A model generated the notes under the pieces. That model did no database searches. It was not told the origin of the DNA and worked only from the letters and a program-made list of their open reading frames with translations. Position numbers and translations under genes: made by a program. From contig NZ_JAHXYI010000008.1 of assembly GCF_019970045.1 (NCBI RefSeq), forward strand, positions 1 through 64,000: a DNA stretch of 64,000 nt. Reading direction: 5' to 3'. Position 1 is the first letter of the stretch. The number at the start of each line of letters is the position of its first letter. Shown one piece after another: positions 51,354 through 59,653 of this stretch. The stretch comes from Chryseobacterium sp. GVT01B (GTDB lineage: Bacteria > Bacteroidota > Bacteroidia > Flavobacteriales > Weeksellaceae).

Positions 51354-52058
51354 ATGAAAGTAAATTTAACACCTAAGCCGATCAATTTTAAACTCGGAGA
51401 ATATATTAATAAAGGTTTCGAACTTTTAAAGAAAGATTTCGGAAATATTTTTGTAGCATTTTTAGTGTGCTTTATCATGTCGATTATTCCGTTTTGCGGG
51501 CTATTAGCGATGGGTAATTTATACAAATATCTTCAAAGGCTGAGCAAAAATCAGCCCGCAAGTCCCGGAGATATTTTTAATTTTAATGACTTCATGCCTT
51601 ACTTTATGCTACAGTTAATTGTTTTTGGAGGTGTTTTATTACTTTACATTCCTTTATTTGCTGTGCTGGGGATATCAGGAGCAATGTCAGAGGGAAATGA
51701 ACCCAATCCAATGGTCGCTCTTTTTGTGTTTCCTTATGTGTTTTTATTGATTGCAGCGATATACTACTTCGTATTGAAAGGCTTTTATATCATTCCATTA
51801 ATCAGCCTTAAAGGAATTACAGAAATAAAAGAAGCCTGGAATATTTCAAAAGTAATGACCAAAGGAAATCTGTTGTCAATTTTTCTTTTCTCATTAATAG
51901 TGAGTATTTTAGCTCAGATTGGTATTGTTGCCTGCGGGATAGGAATTTTTCTTACCCTTCCGTTTTTATATACTGCAAACTATTTTGCTTATGAAGATGC
52001 TATTCAACAAATTGAGTATGATGAAATTATTGAAATTGGATCTAAAAATGAATTTTAA
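51354..52058 (+). CDS. Multi-pass membrane protein of unknown function
   Basis: The 234-residue protein has a soluble N-terminus of about 25 residues, then four to six hydrophobic segments ending in the GIGIFLTLPFLYTANYFAYEDA region. Its size and helix pattern resemble the 5443 and 6241 proteins. It is 13 bp after the sigma-54 activator gene and overlaps the LptE-like gene by 11 bp, so it belongs to their transcription unit. Function unknown. Confidence 0.75.
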   Translation: MKVNLTPKPINFKLGEYINKGFELLKKDFGNIFVAFLVCFIMSIIPFCGLLAMGNLYKYLQRLSKNQPASPGDIFNFNDFMPYFMLQLIVFGGVLLLYIPLFAVLGISGAMSEGNEPNPMVALFVFPYVFLLIAAIYYFVLKGFYIIPLISLKGITEIKEAWNISKVMTKGNLLSIFLFSLIVSILAQIGIVACGIGIFLTLPFLYTANYFAYEDAIQQIEYDEIIEIGSKNEF

Positions 52059-52599
52059 AATTAAAAATATCAGCCTGAAACAATCACTGCTTACCGTAAT
52101 GCTTTTTGCATTGTTGGGAGTTTTAAATTCATGCTACAGCTTTACGGGATCATCTCTTACAGATGAAAAAACTGTTCAGATTAATGAATTTCCGAACAAT
52201 GCACCTCTTGTAAACCCTGCATTATCCCAACAGTTTTCTACCGCAATACAAAATAGATTCCTTCAGAGAACAACACTGAAAGGAACAAAAGAAAATCCTG
52301 ATATCCTGATAGAAGGAGAGATTACTGACTATTCTATTACTCCTACTACAATCAGTTCCAATACCCAGACCAACCCTTCTGGCGGAGTGATTCAGCAGGC
52401 ACAGAATAAACTTACGATTACCGTAAAAGTACATTATGAAAACAAAATTCATCCGGATGCAAGTTTCGACAGAACGTATTCCGATGAAGCTGCTTTCAAC
52501 AGTGATGTATCACTAAGTCAAATCGAAGACCAGCAGGTAAAGCTGGTAACAGATAGAATTATTAATAAGATATTTAACGACATTGTAGCGAATTGGTAA
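52048..52599 (+). CDS. lptE: LptE-like LPS-assembly lipoprotein
   Basis: From the ATG at 52048 the 183-residue product carries a lipoprotein signal (LLGVLNSC) followed by YSFTGSSL and the SQQFSTAIQNRFLQRT segment, which I associate with the Bacteroidota LptE family (DUF-type LptE). LptE plugs the LptD barrel for lipopolysaccharide insertion in the outer membrane. lptD is not in the window. The ATG overlaps the last codons of the preceding membrane-protein gene, favouring this start over an in-frame ATG 21 codons upstream. Confidence 0.75.
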   Translation: MNFKIKNISLKQSLLTVMLFALLGVLNSCYSFTGSSLTDEKTVQINEFPNNAPLVNPALSQQFSTAIQNRFLQRTTLKGTKENPDILIEGEITDYSITPTTISSNTQTNPSGGVIQQAQNKLTITVKVHYENKIHPDASFDRTYSDEAAFNSDVSLSQIEDQQVKLVTDRIINKIFNDIVANW

Positions 52600-52600
52600 G

Positions 52601-54730
52601 ATGAATCCGAGAGTTTTAGAATTAATAAAAAATCCGAAAAATATTCAGTTAGAAGACCTTGGTCTTTTGAAAGAAGAAATTCATACTTTTCCTTATATTC
52701 AAAATATCAGGGCGCTTCATCTGTATGGAATCCATCTGTACGAAAAAGAAAACTATCAGAAAGAGCTTTCTACAACGGCAGCTTATACAACTGATAAGAA
52801 GATTTTGTATCAGCTGATCAATGGAAAGATAAAACAGGAGTCCAAATCAGAGATTGTTGAAGAGAAGAAACCTTCTAAAACAATTGAAAAACCAGCTCAA
52901 TTAATACAGAAAACCAAAGCTTTCCCTATCAAAAGAGAAGAGGGCGTTTCTGTAGAAAAACCAGCAGAAGAGCATGATGCTGCATGTGTTTTACCAACTG
53001 CACTGGAGGTTAAACATATTTATGTAAATGGTGAACGAAACAGAATTTTATTCGAAGGAGAAGAAAATTTCCTGGACGAGCAAAATTCTGAAACAATAGA
53101 TATTGAGTCTACCCTGGAATCAGGGGTTCTGGTTACTCAAAAGACTGAACCTGTAGCGGAAGAGCCTGTTCAGCAAGAAGAACAAGCTAAAACAGAGGAA
53201 AAAGCAGGAGAAAACTTCACACCGGAAACCATCATTCACGAAGATCAGATTTCTTCAGAAAAAGAAGAAGAAAAGATTGACGAAGAAGAAAATATCAGTT
53301 TTCATGAGATAGCTCCTGTAGTACCGGAAGAAAATATTGAAGAAGTTGTAGAAGAATCTGTAAAAACAGAACCAACAGCTAATGAAGCTGGAATTGTTTC
53401 TGAAGAAGAACCTTCTCAACAAGAAATACAAGCTGAAATAGAAGAGAATGCTGGAGAAAATTTTACACCAGAAACCATTATCGACGAAGATCAGATTTCT
53501 GCCGGAAAAGAAGATACACAAGGTAATGAAGAAGTGTCTTCAGTGGAATTGTCCGATGCTGAAGTAAGCTTCCATGGCACGGAATCATTTATGCCGGATG
53601 TTAAAATCCAGGCCAACAACGAAGAAATTTCTGAAAAAGCTGAAGTTTCCCAGCCTCATGTAAATAAGCATGAAGAGGAAATGAGACGTCTCATCGAAGA
53701 AGTTGAGAAAAAGATGAAGGAGGCAAAACCTGTTGCTCAAGAAGAAACGGTAGAGTCTGAAGCAGCTGGAGATCATGAAATTAGCTTCGCTGAAACTCAG
53801 AATTTCCATTTCTGGTCAACAAGTGAGGATAAACCTTCAGAAATCAAAGAAGAGCCTGTAAAAGAAGAAACTGTTGTAAATCAATTACCTGCTGAAGAGG
53901 AGGTTAAGGTTGAAGTTGCAGAAGAAAAAGAAGAAGCTCCTGAAGTTCAGACTTCATGGAAGCCTATGAGTGTGGAATCTAATATGCCTGATTCATTAAT
54001 CAGCAAGTCAACAGAAGCGGCGGCTCCTGAAATAAAAATTCCGGCAGCGGAAATAATTCCTGCAGAAGAACCAGAACAGATAATGGAAGCTGAAGCCCCA
54101 TCTGAAACGGAGGCTATTACAGAAATTGTTCAGGAAGATACTGTTTCAGCAAAAGAAGAAACTTCAGAAGTTGCTGAAAATCAACCTGTCCCAATTGAAA
54201 CAACCGAAGGAAATACTGATAAAGCTGTTGAAAAAGAAGAAGTTCCGGTGATGAATGTTTCTTTCTTTGGAACCGATATTTCTACCCTTAAGGTTGAAGA
54301 TAAGCAGAAGGAAAGTAAAGAAGAACCTGTAGAGCAAATACAGGAAGTTACTATGAAGAATACAACACAGCCGCAATTAGACAGTAATGTTCCCGGTTTT
54401 ATCAATACCTGGCAAAGCTGGCTTAAGATCGACAGAACTGAAGATGTAGAGAAAGAGAAATCAGAAACCAAAGAAAAGGCTATTGAAACCTTCATTGAAA
54501 ACAATCCTAGAATCAGTCAGTTAAAAGAAGAAAGCTCCTATGTTGTTAAAGAAAAGAACGATGACATCTCGCATTTGATGACAGAGACGTTGGCAAATCT
54601 TTACTTTGAACAGAAACTATATACAAAAGCAATAAAAGCGTTTGAAATACTAATCAAAAAGAGTCCTGAGAAAAAAGAATACTTTGAATCTAAAATTCAG
54701 GATATTAAGGACTTTAGAAGTAAAAATTAA
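52601..54730 (+). CDS. Large acidic TPR-like protein
   Basis: The 709-residue protein starts 1 bp after the LptE-like gene. Residues 1-80 and 640-700 look helical and TPR-like (LANLYFEQKLYTKAIKAFEIL). The middle 550 residues are extremely rich in Glu, Val, Lys and Pro, with few hydrophobic anchors, and contain an imperfect duplication of about 30 residues (around AGENFTPETII). This reads as a disordered spacer between two protein-binding ends. Homologues I recall are short TPR proteins, so the spacer seems expanded. Cellular location unclear; no signal peptide. Confidence 0.75.
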   Translation: MNPRVLELIKNPKNIQLEDLGLLKEEIHTFPYIQNIRALHLYGIHLYEKENYQKELSTTAAYTTDKKILYQLINGKIKQESKSEIVEEKKPSKTIEKPAQLIQKTKAFPIKREEGVSVEKPAEEHDAACVLPTALEVKHIYVNGERNRILFEGEENFLDEQNSETIDIESTLESGVLVTQKTEPVAEEPVQQEEQAKTEEKAGENFTPETIIHEDQISSEKEEEKIDEEENISFHEIAPVVPEENIEEVVEESVKTEPTANEAGIVSEEEPSQQEIQAEIEENAGENFTPETIIDEDQISAGKEDTQGNEEVSSVELSDAEVSFHGTESFMPDVKIQANNEEISEKAEVSQPHVNKHEEEMRRLIEEVEKKMKEAKPVAQEETVESEAAGDHEISFAETQNFHFWSTSEDKPSEIKEEPVKEETVVNQLPAEEEVKVEVAEEKEEAPEVQTSWKPMSVESNMPDSLISKSTEAAAPEIKIPAAEIIPAEEPEQIMEAEAPSETEAITEIVQEDTVSAKEETSEVAENQPVPIETTEGNTDKAVEKEEVPVMNVSFFGTDISTLKVEDKQKESKEEPVEQIQEVTMKNTTQPQLDSNVPGFINTWQSWLKIDRTEDVEKEKSETKEKAIETFIENNPRISQLKEESSYVVKEKNDDISHLMTETLANLYFEQKLYTKAIKAFEILIKKSPEKKEYFESKIQDIKDFRSKN

Positions 54731-54734
54731 AATA

Positions 54735-54767
54735 AAAAAGGTACTGATTTTAAACAGTACCTTTTTT
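54735..54767. terminator. Bidirectional terminator
   Basis: AAAAAAGGTACTG / CAGTACCTTTTTT stem with an 7-nt loop separates the convergent acidic-protein and DUF4126 genes. Confidence 0.9.
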
Positions 54768-54769
54768 AT

Positions 54770-55378
54770 TTATAAATTCTGAGGATCACTTTTACTTCCT
54801 CGTAATTTTTTCCATGCTCTCCGTCCAAAAACAATCACAAGAACTAAGGTAATTATTGCAAGAATTGCTGCAATAACCGGTGCAGCCATGGCGAGAACAG
54901 ACATGAGACCAGCTCCGGCTGTTTCCGTGGTTCCTACCACAGAATTCCCCAACCCTCCTGTTGTGGCTGTAGAAGCGGCCCTTATTCCTGCAAATCCGGA
55001 ACTGATGGTAGCCGCTGTACCTCCACCTGCAATTAATGCCAGCGCCCATTGTGGGAATGTTCCCAACTCTGCAAACTGACTGGCAAATAGTATAGAACCC
55101 GCTACCGTTGCCATCGGAATAGAGACCGTATCCAGCAAATGATCAATAAAAGGGATGTAATAGGCTAGTATCTCAGCCACTGTGGCAATTCCTGTTGTAA
55201 TCAATGCAGGAAGACCTGCAAGCCATTCAAAATGCTCATTCATGGGAATCCAGTTGAAATAAGAAGAAAGACTTACGATAAACATCGGGAGAAATACCCG
55301 AAATCCCGTAGCTGCTGCTAATCCAATCCCGATAAATGTGCTGATGACATAAGAAAAATAGGGAATATTATCTAACAT
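54770..55378 (-). CDS. DUF4126 family membrane protein
   Basis: The 202-residue protein has four or five hydrophobic segments (for example TFIGIGLAAATGFRVFLPMF and the repeated AILAIITLVLVIVFG tail) and a Thr/Gly/Ala-rich middle typical of DUF4126. Its function is unknown. It is monocistronic and converges with the acidic TPR gene. Confidence 0.8.
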   Translation of the reverse strand: MLDNIPYFSYVISTFIGIGLAAATGFRVFLPMFIVSLSSYFNWIPMNEHFEWLAGLPALITTGIATVAEILAYYIPFIDHLLDTVSIPMATVAGSILFASQFAELGTFPQWALALIAGGGTAATISSGFAGIRAASTATTGGLGNSVVGTTETAGAGLMSVLAMAAPVIAAILAIITLVLVIVFGRRAWKKLRGSKSDPQNL

Positions 55379-55522
55379 ATTAATTTTCAGATTTATTGTT
55401 TTCCCTAAATTACAAAAAGTATATGATATGTGGAGTATTATTGATTTCTGAGTTTGGGGATTCGGGTTACGGGTTTCGAACTTCGCTATTCGTGATTTTA
55501 AGAATATTTTCTCTACGTAATT

Positions 55523-55550
55523 ATCTGTGAAAATCTGTGCGATCTGTGGG
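55523..55550. repeat. Triple ATCTGTG intergenic repeat
   Basis: ATCTGTG occurs three times with short spacers in the gap between DUF4126 and rnpA. It resembles an intergenic repeat I recall in Flavobacteriia. The rest of this 230-bp gap holds no supported gene. Confidence 0.45.
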
Positions 55551-55608
55551 AAACAAAAAAAATCTGCAAGCTAAAACCACCTACAGACCATTTTATTTTA
55601 ATGAAAGA

Positions 55609-55980
55609 CTATTTTTTCTGCGCTTCACAAAGCTTTATAAACTGAGCCTCCACATCCTGAAACTTCGGTGGCATCTCAGGAGAAACCCAAAATAACATAG
55701 CCATCGTTTTTTCACCAAAAGCTTCTTTAAATAACTCTTTATTCAAGCGGTAGCATTCTCTCAGTAATCTTTTGATACGGTTTCTGTGTACCGCTTTTTT
55801 AAAATATCTTTTTGAAACAGAAACCCCGAATCTGGGTGCTTCTATTGGAAGGGTGGCTTTGTCTTTCAGAATAATGATTCTCAGATTTCCACTGGTTCTC
55901 CATTTGCCTTTCTCAAAAAGCAAACTGATTTCCGTATTTTTTTTGAGCTTTTCCGCTCTGGGATACTTGGAATTTGTCAT
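55609..55980 (-). CDS. rnpA: Ribonuclease P protein component
   Basis: The 123-residue basic protein has the family's RFGVSVSKRYFKKAVHRNRIKRLLRECYR, which includes the RNR motif that binds the RNase P RNA. It assists 5' maturation of tRNAs. In many bacteria rnpA is next to rpmH; here it sits downstream of tcdA and tatD, 15 bp from tcdA, in one minus-strand unit. Confidence 0.92.
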   Translation of the reverse strand: MTNSKYPRAEKLKKNTEISLLFEKGKWRTSGNLRIIILKDKATLPIEAPRFGVSVSKRYFKKAVHRNRIKRLLRECYRLNKELFKEAFGEKTMAMLFWVSPEMPPKFQDVEAQFIKLCEAQKK

Positions 55981-55995
55981 TTACGGAATGTGAAT

Positions 55996-56721
55996 TTAAT
56001 CCTGATTTAATAAATGATTAATCACTTCAGAAGCAGTGTACAACCCGAAAATGGCAGGCATATAACTTATGGTTCCGTAAAAAGATCTTTTATAATTGGT
56101 TCCGTCAGTCATTTTCAAACTTTCTTCATCCTGAATATCATTGGCAAAAACACAACGGACACCTTTGTCAATTTTCACTTTTTTCAGCCTTTTTCTGACT
56201 TGTCTTGCAAGATGGCAGTGTTCTGTTTTACTGATGTCTCTTACCAATACTTTACTTGGATCGGTTTTTCCGCCGGCTCCCATTGAGCTTACAATTTTGA
56301 TCCTTCTTCTTTTGGCAGCGATAATCAAAGAAAGTTTTGGAGTAACACTGTCGATACAGTCCAAAACATAATCAAATTTTGCAGAATCCAACACTTCTTC
56401 CATTCTTTCCGGATTCAGAAATTCATTGATTTTCGTTAAATTAAGCTGTGGATTGATGTCAAGAAGCCTTTCAGCAACAACATCCACCTTATGTTTTCCG
56501 ACAGTAGAGTGTAAAGCAGGCAACTGTCTGTTGATATTTGTAATATCTACCGTATCACCATCCACAATGGTCATATTTCCTACTCCGGCTCTCGCCAGAA
56601 ACTCTGCGGCAAAAGAACCTACTCCGCCCAAACCTACAACAAGCACATTTGCCTTGATAAGTCTATCCAATCCTTCTTCCTTTATCAAAAGTTCAGTTCT
56701 TTCCAGCCAGTATTTATCCAT
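55996..56721 (-). CDS. tcdA: TcdA, tRNA threonylcarbamoyladenosine dehydratase
   Basis: The 241-residue E1/ThiF-fold enzyme opens with YWLERTELLIKEEGLDRL and the ATP-binding GLGGVGSFAAEFLARAG, followed by DVVAERLLDINPQ and a SSMGAGGKTDPSKV segment typical of TcdA (CsdL). It cyclises t6A37 to ct6A37 in ANN-reading tRNAs. It overlaps tatD by 8 bp. Confidence 0.9.
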   Translation of the reverse strand: MDKYWLERTELLIKEEGLDRLIKANVLVVGLGGVGSFAAEFLARAGVGNMTIVDGDTVDITNINRQLPALHSTVGKHKVDVVAERLLDINPQLNLTKINEFLNPERMEEVLDSAKFDYVLDCIDSVTPKLSLIIAAKRRRIKIVSSMGAGGKTDPSKVLVRDISKTEHCHLARQVRKRLKKVKIDKGVRCVFANDIQDEESLKMTDGTNYKRSFYGTISYMPAIFGLYTASEVINHLLNQD

Positions 56722-57337
56722 TTTTTATCGAGTGTAAATTTTCTAAAATTTGTTCATTCAGTTGTTCCAGGGAAATAGCTTTTATTTCCGAAACTTTAAT
56801 GTACAATTCTTCAATGTTAAAATATTCATTATCAGTTTCTAAAAAGATCCTGTCTAATGGAGTGTCTTTTATAATATCCTGCAAAGATAAATTATACAAA
56901 ACAGCTTTTCCAAAACTCAGGTAAAAATTATTGCTCAGAAGATTTTCAGCAATTTGTCTTTTTTTATTGAAACCATGAATGATCATTGGTTGTTCCGCCT
57001 TCTTTTTAAAAGAAATAACCTCATAAAATTTTCTTACACAATGAATAATCAGAGGTTTTTTTACCTCATTTGCGATTTCTATCTGTCTTAAAAAAACTTC
57101 TTCCTGAATTTTCTGATCCACAGAAACTAAAGAATCCAAACCACATTCACCAATAGCAAAACAGTTTTCAGACATCGTATTTTTCATCCATGAAAACTGC
57201 TGTTCTATAGTATTAACATCAATATCGTTGGGGTGAATACCGATGGAATAAGGGAAATCTGGTGGAGTTCCTTTCGACAGATTGTAAATTCCGTTTCTGA
57301 TATATCTTTTATGATGGTGAAAATCAAAAAAATCCAT
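56714..57337 (-). CDS. TatD family metal-dependent hydrolase
   Basis: From the ATG at 57337 the 207-residue protein has the metal-binding DFHHHKR at the N-terminus (TatD usually has DxHxH), the conserved IGECGLDS, IHC and FLETDNEYF segments. It is about 50 residues shorter than standard TatD DNases and lacks some of the usual loops, so it is a compact family member. It overlaps tcdA and is divergent from the TetR regulator gene across a palindrome. Confidence 0.8.
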   Translation of the reverse strand: MDFFDFHHHKRYIRNGIYNLSKGTPPDFPYSIGIHPNDIDVNTIEQQFSWMKNTMSENCFAIGECGLDSLVSVDQKIQEEVFLRQIEIANEVKKPLIIHCVRKFYEVISFKKKAEQPMIIHGFNKKRQIAENLLSNNFYLSFGKAVLYNLSLQDIIKDTPLDRIFLETDNEYFNIEELYIKVSEIKAISLEQLNEQILENLHSIKNG

Positions 57338-57377
57338 ATTCAAAAATAAGTATTTTTCAGATTTAATTTAAAATTAT

Positions 57378-57391
57378 TAAACGATCGTTTA
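57378..57391. promoter_or_regulatory. Candidate TetR-family operator
   Basis: TAAACGATCGTTTA is a perfect 14-bp palindrome centred between the divergent tatD and TetR-type genes, 44 bp before the regulator's ATG. Confidence 0.6.
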
Positions 57392-57434
57392 TAAATGTGT
57401 TAAAAATTTCTTAACTTTACTCAAAGTGCACTTC

Positions 57435-58064
57435 ATGAAAAAAAAATTTACAGAAAAACAGATTCACATACTGGATATTGCGGAAGAGCTCATCGCCAAG
57501 AAAGGATATGAGGGAACTTCTGTAAGAGATATTTGTTCCAAAGCTAATATCAACGTCGCTATGATCTCTTATTACTTCGGTTCTAAGGAGAAAATGATGT
57601 CTTATTTATATCAGTACAGAGTACTGAAAACCAGAGAAAATTTTTCAGAATTTGCAGATACCATCAAAGATGGGAAGCCCGAAATGCAGATGAGAGAGAT
57701 GATCAAATATATCGTTTCTCAACTCTTCAAATATAATTATTTTCATGGGTTCGTTACCCAGGAACTTCGCCATACAGAAAACCTGAAAGATGAATTGCTT
57801 GATTTCTACCAGCTATTTGTAAAAAAGCTGGATGAAGTAATTAAAAAAGGAGTAGCTTCCGGTGTTTTTACTTTTACCCCCAAACCTGAAGATATCCTTA
57901 CCATGATTATTGGCTCCACTTTATTTGTTATCAGAAATAAAAATTTTTATGAACTGTATGTTCCGAGTAAAAACGAAGAAACATATACTAAGGAAGCGGA
58001 GAAAAAGGTAAGAATGAATCTTTTATTAAGTGTTTTTGCAATTTTGGGATACGCTGCAGACTAA
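57435..58064 (+). CDS. TetR/AcrR family transcriptional regulator
   Basis: From the ATG at 57435 the 209-residue protein has an N-terminal TetR HTH (ILDIAEELIAKKGYEGTSVRDICSKANINVAMISYYFGSKEKM) followed by an all-helical ligand domain of unknown specificity. The perfect palindrome upstream suggests autorepression. No efflux genes are adjacent, so the regulated genes are unclear. The GTG at 57426 is a less likely start. Confidence 0.9.
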   Translation: MKKKFTEKQIHILDIAEELIAKKGYEGTSVRDICSKANINVAMISYYFGSKEKMMSYLYQYRVLKTRENFSEFADTIKDGKPEMQMREMIKYIVSQLFKYNYFHGFVTQELRHTENLKDELLDFYQLFVKKLDEVIKKGVASGVFTFTPKPEDILTMIIGSTLFVIRNKNFYELYVPSKNEETYTKEAEKKVRMNLLLSVFAILGYAAD

Positions 58065-58111
58065 AATTACGTTAAATATTCATAAAAAAAAATCTATTGG
58101 CAAAAAAGTTA

Positions 58112-58119
58112 TATTTTTG
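58112..58119 (+). promoter_or_regulatory. -7 box of bamD
   Basis: TATTTTTG lies 48 bp before the bamD ATG, fitting TAnnTTTG. Confidence 0.5.
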
Positions 58120-58167
58120 CAAATTAGTAAATCGGCTGTATAATCCGAAAACTGTTGAACTTTTTAT

Positions 58168-59163
58168 ATGAAAAAATATATTTTAGGTCTTTTTGCTGTA
58201 GCGGTGATTTCATCTTGTGTAAGCCAGCAGGAAAGAGCAATGAGGAGTGCTGATAAAGAATTTATCTTGAAAGCAGCTAATGAAAACTTTGCTAAGAAAA
58301 AGTGGAAAAATGCATTGGCTCTTTATGACAGACTTGCAAATCTTGTGGCAGGAACAGATGATTTTCCTAATGTAGGTTTCAACACTGCTTATGCCAACTA
58401 TTATGACAAGAGTTATAAATTGGCAGGTCACCAGTTTAAAAACTTTGCAGTGAGCTTTCCGAAAGATCCAAGAGCTGAAGAGGCGGCTTACATGTCTGCA
58501 TTATGCTATTATGAAGGATCTATGGATTACAACTTGGATCAGTCCAGTACAGAATTGGCAATCAATGAACTTCAGGATTTCCTGAACAACTACCCAAACT
58601 CTGAGAGATCTAAAAATATCAGCCAACTGATTGATGAATTGTCTTATAAGCTTGAATTTAAAGCCTATGAAAATGGAAGACAATACTTCAAAATGGGAGA
58701 TTATAAAGCAGCCAATGTAGCATTGGAAAACGTTCTGGAGGATTTCCCAAGTACAAAACTTCGTTCAAAAATTTATGATTATATCTTGAAGTCACGCTAT
58801 GAACTGGCGATGAAATCTGTTTATAATCTTAAAGCTGAGCGTATTGAAAGTGCATTAACTTATACAAGATTTGTAGAAAAAGAACTTCCTAATACAGAAT
58901 ATTCTAAAACAGCTACAGATCTGAAAGAAAAACTGGAAAAGGAAAAAGAGCATTTTGCTGTTGTTAAAAAAGAAACAGATGCTAAAATTGCAGCTTTAAC
59001 AGCAAGACAGAAAAAAGAAGCTGAAAAATTGGCTGACCAAGGTAAAACCGAGCAGCAAATTAAAGATCAGATCAGCAATGAAAAGAAAGCAATGCAGTTA
59101 CAGAGGGACAGTGCAGCACTTAAGACCCCTCCTCCTGCAGCGACTTTCAAAATTCAAAGATAA
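58168..59163 (+). CDS. bamD: BamD, outer-membrane assembly lipoprotein
   Basis: The 331-residue lipoprotein (signal ending AVISSC) has TPR repeats through about 30-260 (for example RAEEAAYMSALCYYE, GRQYFKMGDYKAANVALENVL), the BamD architecture, and a Lys/Glu/Ala-rich C-terminal tail longer than in E. coli BamD. It works with BamA in inserting outer-membrane barrels. It is followed by rpoZ and coaBC, a cluster conserved in Bacteroidota. Confidence 0.9.
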   Translation: MKKYILGLFAVAVISSCVSQQERAMRSADKEFILKAANENFAKKKWKNALALYDRLANLVAGTDDFPNVGFNTAYANYYDKSYKLAGHQFKNFAVSFPKDPRAEEAAYMSALCYYEGSMDYNLDQSSTELAINELQDFLNNYPNSERSKNISQLIDELSYKLEFKAYENGRQYFKMGDYKAANVALENVLEDFPSTKLRSKIYDYILKSRYELAMKSVYNLKAERIESALTYTRFVEKELPNTEYSKTATDLKEKLEKEKEHFAVVKKETDAKIAALTARQKKEAEKLADQGKTEQQIKDQISNEKKAMQLQRDSAALKTPPPAATFKIQR

Positions 59164-59167
59164 TTCG

Positions 59168-59175
59168 TAAATTTG
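59168..59175 (+). promoter_or_regulatory. -7 box of rpoZ
   Basis: TAAATTTG lies 30 bp before the rpoZ ATG, so rpoZ may have its own promoter. Confidence 0.5.
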
Positions 59176-59205
59176 CCATCTTAAAATAAAAATAATTTTC
59201 TCAAA

Positions 59206-59529
59206 ATGAGTGTAAAAGATACAAAAGCAGAAGTAAATACAATTACTTACGATAAAGATAAGATTGAAGATAAAGTAGGTTCAATCTATGAAGCTATTGT
59301 TATCATGGGAAAGAGAGCAGAGCAGATCAATGCGGAGATCCGTACGGAACTTCACAACAAATTGGATGAATTTGCCGTTCACAATTCTACATTAGAAGAG
59401 GTTTTCGAAAACAGAGAACAAATTGAGATCTCTAAACATTACGAAAAGCTTCCAAAGCCAACTTCAATTGCTATTGAAGAGTGGTTAAACGAAGATGTTT
59501 ATTTCAGAAAAACAGAAGATAGAAAATAA
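59206..59529 (+). CDS. rpoZ: RNA polymerase omega-type subunit
   Basis: The 107-residue protein has the diverged omega core SIYEAIVIMGKRAEQINAEI, which corresponds to the conserved AxxRARQI-type helix, and continues into an acidic tail. Omega supports assembly of beta'. The position between bamD and coaBC, and the length, support the call in this phylum despite the divergence. Confidence 0.82.
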   Translation: MSVKDTKAEVNTITYDKDKIEDKVGSIYEAIVIMGKRAEQINAEIRTELHNKLDEFAVHNSTLEEVFENREQIEISKHYEKLPKPTSIAIEEWLNEDVYFRKTEDRK

Positions 59530-59553
59530 TCATCTGTGTTTTTTATAAATGAG

Positions 59554-59590
59554 GGTCATAAAAGAAATCAGTTCTTTTATGACCTTTGTT
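59554..59590 (+). terminator. Terminator after rpoZ
   Basis: GGTCATAAAAGAA / TTCTTTTATGACC, 13-bp perfect arms with a 5-nt loop, is followed by TTTG. Confidence 0.75.
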
Positions 59591-59653
59591 GTTTTAAAGC
59601 CTGATTGTGTGGGAAAAAATAAGTATTTTAGTATTTCAAAAAATTAAAACTCA

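Noticed and set aside
53255..53521. Phe-rich frame antisense to the acidic TPR gene
   Set aside because: Its composition is the mirror of Glu-rich codons (GAA read as TTC), so it is a shadow.
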